A DNA stretch of 33,840 nucleotides from Gammaproteobacteria bacterium (GCA_015484945.1 WFUO01000036.1:1-33840), one strand, 5' to 3'. Counted from the stretch's first letter, positions 1 through 6,959 are shown. Notes: generated by a model not told the origin, from the sequence alone. A program made the numbers and translations.

Positions 1-873
1 ATCGAGGGGACCAGCCAGGCCATCGCGGGGGAACTAAAAAAATTGCAGTACCTCGGCCCGCTGCGATCCTTCCCGCCGCGGCATCAGGCCTTCTCCGAGC
101 ACGAAGACGCGAACTGGTACGCCGGCGGCGGCTATGCCTGGGACGTGGTCCGGCGGAATGATCGTGTGCGCGAGGCCGTGAATGCCTGGCTCGGCTCCGA
201 CAAGCTCCAGACACCGTACGAACTCGCCGTTCGCTCGCTTGTCGCCCTGGATCAATTGCACGGCCCGCTGGAGCAGGGTCTGGAACAGATGCAGGACGAG
301 GGGCTCGACATCGAGCCCGACTACGACGACACGCCCCAGCCAACGGGCGTCTATCCGATCATCAAGGACATCGAGGTGGAGGCAGGCAACCTCGTGGCCG
401 GGATCGATGCGTCCGATGTCGACCGGATTCGTGAGCTGGTCCTGGTCGACCAGCGCGCCAACACCGTGGTCACGCATCGGGATGTGGGGATAGGCATCAC
501 CCAGGTCCTGCCCGTGCTGGTGACGGCCTACGCATCGAAAGACAAGATCATCGCCATGGAGCAGCCGGAGATTCACCTGCATCCGGCCCTTCAGGCCGAG
601 CTGGGGGATGTGTTCATCGAAGCCGCCACCGGAGAGCGGGGGAACCGGTTCATCCTCGAGACGCACAGCGAGCATCTGATCCTGCGCATCCTCCGGCGGA
701 TACGCGAGGGGCGTTTGCACCCGGACGACATCGCGGTGCTGTTCGTCGAGCCGCTTGCAGGTCGGGGCAGCCGGGTCGTTGAGTTGCGCGTGGATGAGGA
801 GGGCGATTTTATCGACGATTGGCCGGGCGGGTTCTTCGAGGAATCCTATCGTGAGAAATTTGCCGGGAGGTAG
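1..873 (+). CDS. DUF3696-type AAA/ABC-like ATPase, C-terminal part (5' end outside window)
   Basis: The frame is open from base 1 and its first candidate start (TTG at 43) lies inside conserved-looking sequence, so the gene begins upstream and the Walker A motif is missing from view. About 290 residues are visible. An ABC-like signature region (VGIGITQVLPVL) lies near 484-520, a Walker B segment (AMEQPEIHLHP) near 553-587, and a switch-histidine segment (ETHSEHLILR) near 658-690. The tail, with a DWPGGFFEE motif near 820-843, is the hallmark of DUF3696, found at the C-terminus of OLD/RecF-like ATPases. These ATPases commonly act as sensors or motors in phage-defence and toxin modules. Only two bases separate it from the next gene, so the pair is probably co-expressed. 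The family call is firm; the biological role is inferred. Confidence 0.85.
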   Translation: MEGTSQAIAGELKKLQYLGPLRSFPPRHQAFSEHEDANWYAGGGYAWDVVRRNDRVREAVNAWLGSDKLQTPYELAVRSLVALDQLHGPLEQGLEQMQDEGLDIEPDYDDTPQPTGVYPIIKDIEVEAGNLVAGIDASDVDRIRELVLVDQRANTVVTHRDVGIGITQVLPVLVTAYASKDKIIAMEQPEIHLHPALQAELGDVFIEAATGERGNRFILETHSEHLILRILRRIREGRLHPDDIAVLFVEPLAGRGSRVVELRVDEEGDFIDDWPGGFFEESYREKFAGR

Positions 874-875
874 GG

Positions 876-1889
876 ATGCTGGTGCCGTTCGCGATCGACA
901 CCGAAAGCCTGGAACCCGACGGCGGCTGGACTCCGGCGCAGATGGTGGCTTGCCACAGAAATCTCCTCGACACATGGCAGCGTGTCGGGATCCTGGTGCA
1001 TGACGGCGAGGATTTTAGCGGGTCACGCATCAAAAAGGCCATTGACGCCCTTCCGCAAAAGCTCCGGCCCTTGTGGCAGGAATTGGTTGGGCGGCTCCCA
1101 ATGCTCCCGGCAGATCCGCAATGGGATGGCATTGCCCGCAACAGTAACGGGACGCTTGATGCCCTGGCGGCATCGGCCAATGTCGCCCTGCTCGACGATG
1201 TCAAGGCAGAGGTGGAGTTTGGCCTGGATGAGGCCGAACTGAGCCGGGTTCTGCCGTCACATCCACGACTGGAATTCTGCCGCCTGCTGGCGGCGCCCCA
1301 AGCGCGATTTTTTGAAGATGCCATGCGGTTTTCTGGCCGACACATTCCCGCCAAGCAGACTTATACCGATCTGTGGGAGTCGCGGTTTGCCGTTCTCGCG
1401 CGAGCGCCGATCAAGCAAATCGCTATCGTTGACCGCTATGCCGTGTCCCAGCACTACGAATGCCCGCAGGACAAGCTTTCCGGCCTGGAACGGTTTCTCC
1501 GCCTTCTGGACACGGACGCGACCGGGAAGCGATACGTGACGCTGTACTCGGCATGGACATCGGAACTTAATCAACCAAAGGTAACGATTGAGGATGTACA
1601 GGCAGAGCTGCGAGGAATCCTCGATCACCTGCCGAAAGGTCATGTGAGGCGCGTCAAAATCGTTATGTTGCCCAATGCTGATTTCGGCCAGCTCCATCAC
1701 GACCGGTTCGTTCGTTTCGGTGATTATGTGTGGGATATTGGTCTCGGAGTGAAGGTGTTTGAAGGCGCTTTCGTGGCGGAGCAGTCGACGGCGGGGTTCA
1801 AGGCAGGGCTCCAGGCAGACTCGTACAAGCAGGCAGAGGCAGGCCTGAGCGTGCATGTGCGGGCTAAGTCCATCGATGTTGCATTGTAG
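876..1889 (+). CDS. Unknown 337-aa partner of the ATPase with MIT_C-like (phospholipase-D-like) C-terminal half
   Basis: It starts at ATG 876 with a GGAGG just upstream inside the end of the ATPase gene. No signal peptide or membrane segment is visible. Residues 1-150 match no family I know. Residues 165-215 (beta-strand IAIVDRYAV, then a helix ending FLRLL) and 218-300 resemble the MIT_C fold of MITD1-type proteins, a PLD-like domain without the full HKD motif. The best part is 274-297, HHDRFVRFGDYVWDIGLGVKVFE, with key residues H275, D276, R277, W286 and G289; in MIT_C the corresponding stretch reads HDR...GW.I..GRGLD.F. In a two-gene operon with a DUF3696 ATPase this would be the effector or target-recognition subunit. 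Family assignment is by eye, from memory; the function is unproven. Confidence 0.7.
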   Translation: MLVPFAIDTESLEPDGGWTPAQMVACHRNLLDTWQRVGILVHDGEDFSGSRIKKAIDALPQKLRPLWQELVGRLPMLPADPQWDGIARNSNGTLDALAASANVALLDDVKAEVEFGLDEAELSRVLPSHPRLEFCRLLAAPQARFFEDAMRFSGRHIPAKQTYTDLWESRFAVLARAPIKQIAIVDRYAVSQHYECPQDKLSGLERFLRLLDTDATGKRYVTLYSAWTSELNQPKVTIEDVQAELRGILDHLPKGHVRRVKIVMLPNADFGQLHHDRFVRFGDYVWDIGLGVKVFEGAFVAEQSTAGFKAGLQADSYKQAEAGLSVHVRAKSIDVAL

Positions 1890-1934
1890 GCAGGGGATGT
1901 TTTCAAGAGGCCGGTATTCAAACGGATACAGCCG

Positions 1935-2450
1935 ATGGCGTGTCGTTTCTGGCGCCGCATAAGGATCGCCCCTGGCGTGACGCTGAATTTGAGCAAGTCG
2001 GGCGGATCACTTACTTTTGGGCCACGCGGGGCGAAGTTTACTATTGGTTCCAGGGGCAAACGGGCCACGGTGGGTATTCCGGGAACGGGGCTCTTCTACA
2101 CGACGACGCTTCCGGGCCGGAGATCAAGCGGCAGGAGAAGCGCGACCTACTCCGCTCCGGCCGTCCCAACGGTCCGCCCGGAAGACCGCCTGACCCTGGG
2201 CTTCTTCAAATGGCTCATCACGCCGGACGACGAGGAGACCCTGGTGGACGGTTGCCGGGAGTTGGTCCTTGGCAACGAAGAGAAGGCCCTCGAACACCTC
2301 GAGAAGGCCGTCCACCTGGCCGACGGCGCGTACCTTGCCGGTTTCCTGGCGCTCAAGCAGGTGCAGCTGGAAGAAGCGACGATCTACTTGCCGACGGCTG
2401 CCGAGCGGGCGGGGCCGGTCGGATGCCGGACTGCCACCCACAGGCCTTGA
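1935..2450 (+). CDS. DUF4236 protein, apparently truncated at the C-terminus
   Basis: The first 60 residues fit DUF4236: a basic start (MACRFWRRIRIAPG), then LNLSKSGGS, GPRGAKFTIGSRGKRATVGIPGTGLFYTT. A linker follows, then a short TPR-like part (residues about 100-150, EKALEHLEKAVHLADGAYLAGFLALKQVQLEEA) as in DUF4236-TPR proteins. In relatives I remember, the repeat region continues well beyond this point. Here the frame ends abruptly in TAAERAGPVGCRTATHRP and neither other forward frame restores recognisable sequence, so the gene looks cut off or frameshifted at about 2395-2450. It lies 45 bases after the ATPase partner on the same strand and may belong to that module. The function of DUF4236 is unknown. 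Confidence 0.65.
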   Translation: MACRFWRRIRIAPGVTLNLSKSGGSLTFGPRGAKFTIGSRGKRATVGIPGTGLFYTTTLPGRRSSGRRSATYSAPAVPTVRPEDRLTLGFFKWLITPDDEETLVDGCRELVLGNEEKALEHLEKAVHLADGAYLAGFLALKQVQLEEATIYLPTAAERAGPVGCRTATHRP

Positions 2451-2486
2451 TGCGAGACCCGGGTGTTGTAAGCCTCGGCAGGGGCG

Positions 2487-2692
2487 CCATCTCCGGAAGG
2501 TATTCGGGCTCGGGGCAAGGTACCGGGCGGTTCCGGCCTGAAGTCGCGGCTTCCCGTTCGGTCGTGAACAGTGCCTGGCGCTTCGCGCCTGGCGACCTTC
2601 GTTCCCCCACACCGCTGTGCGACAGCCCCGGATTCTCACCGGGTTCCCTGTCGCCGTACCCCAATATTTTGGGTGTGCACCGGATGTGCGTC
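2487..2692 (-). ncRNA. Cobalamin (B12) riboswitch, apparently orphan
   Basis: Read on the minus strand, the conserved parts of the cobalamin aptamer occur in order. GGTGCACACC lies near 2672-2682. The core GGGAACCCGGTGAGAATCC, then GGGGCTGTCGC, spans 2619-2648. CAGCGGTG follows near 2611-2618. GGCACTG with ACGGGAAGCC lies in 2548-2578. The closing B12 box AGCCCGAATACCTTCC is at 2495-2510 (about 13 of 16 positions fit the remembered consensus). The 5' flank (CATCC, 2682-2686) can pair with the 3' flank (GGAGATG). Such elements switch off B12 transport or synthesis genes when cobalamin is bound. Downstream on this strand (below 2487) no matching gene exists, only the antisense of the DUF4236 gene. 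Confidence 0.85.
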
Positions 2693-2763
2693 ACAATTTT
2701 GCAGGCCTGGGGGATAAAACAAGGGCTGCTGGCAGTACCACCCCCCAAGACCCCCAAGACGGG

Positions 2764-3543
2764 TTATCCGCAGCGGTATATATCCATGGCCAGTACACCG
2801 TGGGTCCAACTGCTGTGGATCCGTCGCCACGATTCCCTGCTGGCCGCACCCAGGGCAATGAACAGGGGGAGGAAATGCTCGGGGGTGGTATGATTGCGTC
2901 TTGCATGAGGCGCTTCTTGGTAAAAATTCATCAGCTTGCGCAGTGATTTGATTTCCACATTCTCTTTGACCCAGTCGGCGTACTGTTGCGCATAGGAGGG
3001 TACGGGGTGCTTGTGGGCGAATTTCCGGATGCCGAAAAGGTCGTGGGTGATGGCCCCGCTGGCGATAATGAGCACGCCTTCCTCGCGTAGCGGTGCCAGG
3101 GCGCGACCGACCTCGAAATGATGCCTGGCGTCCAGGTGCGGCTGGATGGAGAGCGATACCACCGGAATGTCTCCGGCCGGTCTCAGATGCATGAGCGGCA
3201 CCCATACGCCGTGGTCCAGACCCCGCTCGGGATCCGGCGAGGGATTCAGGCCAGTAGATTGCAGCAACTGCAGCGTTCTTTCCGCGACTACGGGATTGCC
3301 GCTCGACGGATAATTCAGCGCATACAATTCCGGATATGTCCCACAGTAATAGTCATGCAGCGTCTCCGGCCTTGCTGTCGCAGATACCCTGGGAGCGCGG
3401 CTTGGCCAATGTGCGGAGGCGACCAGGATGGTCTTTACCCTGTCAAACCCTTCACCCATTTGTCTCAGGTACCGTGTGACAGGAAGATCCGACAATGCCA
3501 TGTCGGGAGCGCCGTGGCTGAGAAAAAGTGTGGGCAGGCGCAT
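2764..3543 (-). CDS. ygiD: Extradiol dioxygenase of the LigB / 4,5-DOPA dioxygenase (YgiD/DODA) family
   Basis: The 259-aa length matches this family. Visible hallmarks are the N-terminal LFLSHGAPDMAL (H10; usually HGSP), SAHW (H45), GLDHGVWVPL (H111), ASGAITHDL (H167) and TPEHFLPLFIALGAA (H223). In DODA enzymes, histidines equivalent to H10, H45 and H223 bind the metal and H167 is catalytic, so the site looks complete. The enzyme opens catechol rings with O2; the natural substrate of bacterial members is often unknown. The gene starts 17 bases after the stop of the membrane-protein gene upstream and is probably translated from the same message. It sits in a minus-strand group of redox and stress genes, which fits catechol or quinone detoxification (inference). 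The riboswitch lies about 70 bases beyond its stop codon. Confidence 0.88.
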   Translation of the reverse strand: MRLPTLFLSHGAPDMALSDLPVTRYLRQMGEGFDRVKTILVASAHWPSRAPRVSATARPETLHDYYCGTYPELYALNYPSSGNPVVAERTLQLLQSTGLNPSPDPERGLDHGVWVPLMHLRPAGDIPVVSLSIQPHLDARHHFEVGRALAPLREEGVLIIASGAITHDLFGIRKFAHKHPVPSYAQQYADWVKENVEIKSLRKLMNFYQEAPHARRNHTTPEHFLPLFIALGAASRESWRRIHSSWTHGVLAMDIYRCG

Positions 3544-3560
3544 GGCTTCGAAGTCCCGGT

Positions 3561-4337
3561 TCAGTAATAGCTGGATGAGTCAGCGGTAATCAACAACCAG
3601 GCAAATGCGGCAGAAGCGCTGGCTGCGCTGCCAAGCGCACCATAACGATGGGGCGTGAGCAACCCGACGAGTGGTGCGGACAACAGCAAGAAAGCAGGGC
3701 CAACTGCCAGGTCTGCGTAGATTCGGGCAATCATCAGCAACAGGAAATAGAGCTGGAGCAGCGGCATCAGAAAAACAGCATCCATTCCTCGTCCCCCGCC
3801 GCGGGACGACAGCTCGGACAGAGCGAAGGCACTCAGCACCGCAGCCAATGCGACTGCCAGTTGGCCGATCAGTAAACTGCCACCCAGCGAGGCCACCAGG
3901 CCCAAACCCGAGGCGCTGACTGCCAGCCCCAGGGCGGGCACGGTGGTGCGCACTGCTGGCCTGTAGAATGACAGGCTGCCCGCGGTCAGGGTGGCCAGTA
4001 ATTCAGCGGCCATGGTGGCGTCAATCAGGTGCCGTAGGGGCCAGACCATTGCCGACAGGGCGGTAACCAGTAACACGATCTGTGCAGCCATTACATATTT
4101 TCGTTGCCGTAATAGAGAGGCGGTGAGCGTCGAAACCAGCGCAACCAGCCACAGCCAGTCGTTGGCCTCGCGCGAGGGAAGTTGCGGCCAGCCATTCAGC
4201 CAGACATAGGACGGCAGCCATATGGCGGGCAGGGTCCACAACGCATTTCGATGGCGTTGGCCGAGGCGGTGTGCGCCAAACGACAAGAGTACCGGGAGCA
4301 CAACGGCAGGCATCATGAGTTGTAGCAGGGTTTTCAT
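3561..4337 (-). CDS. Hypothetical polytopic membrane protein
   Basis: From the ATG at 4337 (MKTLLQLMMPAVV) it encodes 258 residues, almost all hydrophobic, in roughly seven or eight transmembrane segments: for example MMPAVVLPVLLSF, WLWLVALVSTLTASLL, AAQIVLLVTALSAM, LIGQLAVALAAVLSAF, FLMPLLQLYFLLLMIA, FLLLSAPLVGLL and ASAAFAWLLI. The frame stays open to an ATG at 4385, but that extension runs through the hairpin that terminates the preceding yceI gene, so I prefer the internal start, although its ribosome-binding site is poor. No catalytic motif is seen. It ends 17 bases before the DODA-type gene, suggesting co-translation. I do not recognise the family; a transporter or a membrane partner of the dioxygenase pathway are guesses. 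Confidence 0.7.
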   Translation of the reverse strand: MKTLLQLMMPAVVLPVLLSFGAHRLGQRHRNALWTLPAIWLPSYVWLNGWPQLPSREANDWLWLVALVSTLTASLLRQRKYVMAAQIVLLVTALSAMVWPLRHLIDATMAAELLATLTAGSLSFYRPAVRTTVPALGLAVSASGLGLVASLGGSLLIGQLAVALAAVLSAFALSELSSRGGGRGMDAVFLMPLLQLYFLLLMIARIYADLAVGPAFLLLSAPLVGLLTPHRYGALGSAASASAAFAWLLITADSSSYY

Positions 4338-4349
4338 AGCATTGCCGTT

Positions 4350-4383
4350 CAAAAGGCGCACCTGGCAGAAGGCCAGGTGCGCC
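4350..4383 (-). terminator. Rho-independent terminator after yceI-like gene
   Basis: A perfect 12-bp stem (GGCGCACCTGGC, 4355-4366, with its complement at 4372-4383) and a 5-base loop are followed on the minus strand by TTTT (4351-4354). It lies 12 bases beyond the stop of the YceI gene and separates the marR-CDGSH-yceI unit from the membrane-protein/dioxygenase pair. The U-tract is short, so partial read-through is possible. Confidence 0.75.
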
Positions 4384-4394
4384 ATATCCCATTT

Positions 4395-4985
4395 TTATTG
4401 TTTGATGGCTTCGATATTCAGGTCGATACGGATATCGTTGCCGATTCCGCCCTGCATGAAATTCATGCCGTAATCGGATCGTTTGATGACAGTGTGCGCC
4501 TTGTATCCGGCACGGTACCCTCCCCATGGATCTTTGCCTGCGCCGACGGGAGTCACATCCAGGGTGACCTGGCGGGTGACACCATGTAGAGTGAGATCGC
4601 CCAGCACCTTTATCGGTTCACCCTTGTCGTTGTACGTGACCTTTGTGGAAGTAAACCGGATGACCGGATAAAGCCTGGCATTGAGGAAATCCGGGCTGCG
4701 CAAATGCCTGTCACGTTTTTTGTGGTTGGTGTCGATGCTGGAGGTTTTGATCATTACCTCGACGCTGGATTTGCCACGGGGATCCAATACAAGCTTGCCT
4801 TCGGTTGTGTTGAAGCGGCCTGTCAAATGACTGAAGCCAAGATGACTGACGGTAAAGAGCACCGAAGTGTGTGCCGGATCGATCCTGTATTTTCCAGCTT
4901 GGGCTGTTTCTGCCGACGATGGCATGGAACCCAGCGTGGTGATCAGGGTGAACAGAGCGAGTGAATGTTTGACAAGTGTCTTCAT
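4395..4985 (-). CDS. YceI-family periplasmic lipid-binding-like protein
   Basis: The start is the ATG at 4985, preceded by AAGGAGA at a 7-base spacing; a longer open frame has no such site. The 196-aa product begins with a signal peptide (MKTLVKHSLALFTLITTLGS, cleavage probably near SSAETAQA). The mature part has the YceI pattern YRIDPAHTSVLFTVSHLGFSHLTGRF, then GKSSVEVMIKTSSIDTNHKKRDRHLRSPDFLNA, and LGDLTLHGVTRQVTLDV. YceI domains form a lipocalin-like barrel that holds isoprenoid or quinone-like lipids, and are induced by base or oxidative stress. It follows the CDGSH gene by 29 bases, in line with MarR-controlled co-expression. Confidence 0.92.
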   Translation of the reverse strand: MKTLVKHSLALFTLITTLGSMPSSAETAQAGKYRIDPAHTSVLFTVSHLGFSHLTGRFNTTEGKLVLDPRGKSSVEVMIKTSSIDTNHKKRDRHLRSPDFLNARLYPVIRFTSTKVTYNDKGEPIKVLGDLTLHGVTRQVTLDVTPVGAGKDPWGGYRAGYKAHTVIKRSDYGMNFMQGGIGNDIRIDLNIEAIKQ

Positions 4986-5014
4986 GTCTTTTGTCTCCTT
5001 GTTGGTGGAAGGTT

Positions 5015-5239
5015 TTAGCGGGTTTTCAAGTGGCTGCCATCGCAATAAGGCGGGTTTTGTGATTGAAGGCAACCACACAGGGTGACGTCGCCGGGCTCGG
5101 TGATTTCCAGCGCGTGGGGTTGTTTGCCGGTGCCTGCATGAGAGCCGTCACAGAAAGGCCGGTTCATCGACTGGCCACACTGGCAGATGTAATGCGTGCC
5201 AGGTTCAAGGGTGATGGTGCAGGGTTCGTCGGTTTGCAT
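5015..5239 (-). CDS. Small double-CDGSH iron-sulfur protein
   Basis: The 74-aa protein holds two CDGSH zinc-finger-type motifs: C-Q-C-x(10)-C-D-G-S-H at residues about 19-34 and C-G-C-x(8)-PPYCDGSH near 55-70. Each motif supplies the three cysteines and one histidine that bind a [2Fe-2S] cluster in mitoNEET-type proteins. Two motifs in one short chain is the common bacterial arrangement. AAGGAGAT lies 6 bases before the ATG. It is cytosolic, with no signal or membrane segment. It probably handles redox sensing or electron transfer, and the MarR-type operator directly upstream (5271-5290) suggests induction with the neighbouring YceI protein. Confidence 0.92.
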   Translation of the reverse strand: MQTDEPCTITLEPGTHYICQCGQSMNRPFCDGSHAGTGKQPHALEITEPGDVTLCGCLQSQNPPYCDGSHLKTR

Positions 5240-5270
5240 GATGATCTCCTTGTCTTACTGTATGCACACA

Positions 5271-5290
5271 AATTGTTCATATACGTACTA
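5271..5290 (-). promoter_or_regulatory. MarR-type operator copy upstream of the CDGSH gene
   Basis: Read on the minus strand the site is TAGTACGTATATGAACAATT. It matches 19 of 20 bases of the site in the marR promoter (5777-5796). The core GTACGTATAyGAAC is nearly palindromic, as expected for a dimeric MarR repressor. It lies 31 bases before the CDGSH start codon, between marR and the CDGSH gene. I could not pick a convincing -35/-10 pair here. Confidence 0.65.
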
Positions 5291-5303
5291 ATTAGGCAAA
5301 TTT

Positions 5304-5744
5304 TTAGAAGGCCTCGCCCAATTTTCTCAACAACCTTGCCAGCGCTTTCTGGTCTCGTTCGCTGATCCGTCCGAACGCAGACGCCAAATGCTTGAGGTGT
5401 GCCGGGAAGACCTCCTCGAACAGGCGCTGTCCGGTCGGTGTGAGACGTACGAGCACAGAGCGCCGGTCTTCGGTCGAGCTGAGCCGCCTGACCAAACCCT
5501 TATCTTCCATCCGGTCGATGATACCGGTCAGCGAGCCCTTGGTGAGTAGTGTTTTTATTCCCAGCTCCTTGAAAGTCATGCCGGCGGTATTACCCAGGGT
5601 TGCCAGGACATCGAACTGTGCCGGGGTCAGGCCAAGGCGTTTTATATGCCGGTCTGAATACTGCGAGAAGGCCTGATTGACACGGACCAGTTCCCTCATC
5701 AGGGGCAGCCAGGGTTCAGAAAGTGCATTCTCGACCGTGTACAT
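5304..5744 (-). CDS. MarR-family transcriptional regulator
   Basis: The 146-aa length is typical. A helical dimerisation N-terminus leads to the winged helix: LTPAQFDVLATLGNTAGMTFKELGIKTLLTKGSLTGIIDRMEDKGLVRR, then the wing DRRSVLVRLTPTGQRL with the conserved D-x-R. No cysteine is present, so a thiol-sensing mechanism like OhrR or QsrR is unlikely; a phenolic or quinone-like ligand is the alternative. Its own promoter carries the operator at 5777-5796, and the same operator recurs before the CDGSH gene, so it probably represses itself and the CDGSH-yceI genes. The start at 5744 lacks a clear ribosome-binding site. Confidence 0.92.
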   Translation of the reverse strand: MYTVENALSEPWLPLMRELVRVNQAFSQYSDRHIKRLGLTPAQFDVLATLGNTAGMTFKELGIKTLLTKGSLTGIIDRMEDKGLVRRLSSTEDRRSVLVRLTPTGQRLFEEVFPAHLKHLASAFGRISERDQKALARLLRKLGEAF

Positions 5745-5772
5745 GGGTTTGTCCGTTATCGCAGTTTACGCA

Positions 5773-5801
5773 AATGTAGTACGTATACGAACAATTGTCA
5801 A
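5773..5801 (-). promoter_or_regulatory. marR promoter with embedded operator
   Basis: On the minus strand a perfect -35 (TTGACA, 5796-5801) and a -10 (TACATT, 5773-5778) are 17 bases apart. The spacer is the MarR-type operator (5777-5796), placed so that bound repressor would block RNA polymerase. Transcription would start about 20 bases before the marR ATG. Confidence 0.75.
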
Positions 5802-5957
5802 GTCCAGCGGTGGAATATTTCACCAGGCCCTGTAGTTCCAGCCGGTACAGGGGGTTGTGATTCGTAGCGAGGCGGTTGTTGTCGCTGTGAAACAACGGGT
5901 TTCTAAACCGGCCTTGCAAGATGACATGGGGTCAGATCGTGTGAAGGACGGGGAAGA

Positions 5958-5979
5958 GGTGGTTCATGTCGGAACCACC
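5958..5979 (-). terminator. Hairpin after the LysR gene, possible terminator
   Basis: A perfect 8-bp stem (GGTGGTTC at 5958-5965 with GAACCACC at 5972-5979) with a 6-base loop begins 9 bases beyond the LysR stop. On the minus strand it is followed by TCTTCCCC, a weak T-tract, so termination is likely but not certain. Confidence 0.45.
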
Positions 5980-5987
5980 CTGCAAAG

Positions 5988-6875
5988 TCATACCAGCCGT
6001 TCGAGCCGTTCGGTCAGAAAGTCCACCAGAAGTCGCGTCCCGGCTTGCCGGTAGTGGCGTTCCTGGCTAACGGCGTACACCCCGGCGCTGCCACAGTCGT
6101 AGTCGGATAGCAACGGTACCAGCCGACCTTTTTCGATATCCTCACCCACCAGGAAGCGTGACAGGGGTGCGATGCCGGCACCGTCCAGTACCAGGGCGCG
6201 CAGGGCGATGGTGCTGTTGGTGCTCAGGCGGCCATTGATTTGCACGGTTTCACTGCGTCGTTTTGAGTTGAAGGTCCATTGATGGGGTGTTGGTAGCAGA
6301 TTGAAAACGATGCACTCGTGTTGCGCCAGTTGTGCCGGCGTGGTGGGACGACCCATGCGCTCCAGGTAGGCTGGAGAGGCGCATAAAATACGTGGAGAGT
6401 CACACAACCGGCGTGCAACCAGGGTGGAATCTGGCAGCCAACCGATACGGATACTGACATCGATGCCTTCCTCGACCATATCCACCACCCGGTCATCCAG
6501 TTGCAGCTCGATGCGTAGCGCCGGGTACTGCTGCATGAAGGTGTGCACCAGCGTGGCCAGCTGAGTGCCGAAACTGGTTGGTCCCGCAACCTTCAGTGTG
6601 CCCACTGGCTGGTCGCGCAGCTTGCGGATACGTTGTTCTGCCGATTCGGCTTCTGCCACGATGCTGGCGCAGCTTTGGTAATAGATCCTGCCCGCTTCGG
6701 TGAGGCTCAGGCGCCGGGTGGTGCGGTTGAGCAGACGCACCCCAAAGGATTTTTCGAGTAACGCGATATGACGACTGACGGCCGAACGCGCAATGCCGAG
6801 CCGGCGTGCGGCGCCAGAGAAGCTGCCTGCCTCGACCACATGGGCGAAGGCGATCATGCGTCGTAGATTGTCCAT
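5988..6875 (-). CDS. LysR-family transcriptional regulator
   Basis: The start is the ATG at 6875 (MDNLRRMIAFAHVVEAGSF), where the family's N-terminus begins; the longer open frame upstream is intergenic. The 295 residues comprise the winged HTH (about 1-60; SFSGAARRLGIARSAVSRHIALLEKSFGVRLLNRTTRRLSLTEAG) and a LysR substrate-binding domain (about 90-290; VGTLKVAGPTSFG, IDVSIRIGWLPDS). It belongs to the branch close to regulators of aromatic or quinone metabolism. It is transcribed away from the membrane-protein/OYE/methyltransferase genes, the classic layout of a LysR activator and its target operon, with an inverted repeat at 6886-6913 as likely binding site. Confidence 0.93.
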   Translation of the reverse strand: MDNLRRMIAFAHVVEAGSFSGAARRLGIARSAVSRHIALLEKSFGVRLLNRTTRRLSLTEAGRIYYQSCASIVAEAESAEQRIRKLRDQPVGTLKVAGPTSFGTQLATLVHTFMQQYPALRIELQLDDRVVDMVEEGIDVSIRIGWLPDSTLVARRLCDSPRILCASPAYLERMGRPTTPAQLAQHECIVFNLLPTPHQWTFNSKRRSETVQINGRLSTNSTIALRALVLDGAGIAPLSRFLVGEDIEKGRLVPLLSDYDCGSAGVYAVSQERHYRQAGTRLLVDFLTERLERLV

Positions 6876-6885
6876 CACGGCCTGT

Positions 6886-6913
6886 TTATTGGTAGCATTT
6901 TTGTTACCAATAA
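6886..6913. promoter_or_regulatory. Inverted repeat, probable LysR binding site
   Basis: TTATTGGTA (6886-6894) and TACCAATAA (6905-6913) are perfect 9-bp arms with a 10-base spacer, just upstream of the LysR start and about 107 bases before the divergent gene. Position and dyad symmetry fit the LysR recognition site used for autoregulation and activation. Confidence 0.6.
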
Positions 6914-6930
6914 TATCAAATATTTGCTCA

Positions 6931-6959
6931 TTGTTATGGATTATAGCCGGCTTTATGCT
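6931..6959 (+). promoter_or_regulatory. Possible promoter of the small membrane protein/OYE/methyltransferase operon
   Basis: TTGTTA (6931-6936) and TATGCT (6954-6959) are separated by 17 bases. They lie between the LysR inverted repeat and the first gene, the expected place for an activated promoter. Both hexamers are imperfect. Confidence 0.4.

Noticed and set aside
34-975. Long minus-strand open frame opposite the ATPase gene
   Set aside because: It mirrors the codon pattern of the sense gene in GC-rich DNA and shows no recognisable domain.
876-1889. Identification of the ATPase pair as PARIS, Septu or Gabija
   Set aside because: The partner shows no Toprim, HNH or UvrD-helicase motifs, so none of these names fits.
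5245-5303. A -35/-10 promoter for the CDGSH gene
   Set aside because: Several hexamer pairs were tried around the operator, but none fits both boxes acceptably.
5925-5935. TGGGGTCAGA-like string resembling REP/RAYT-associated sequences
   Set aside because: Only about ten bases match, with no inverted partner or transposase nearby.
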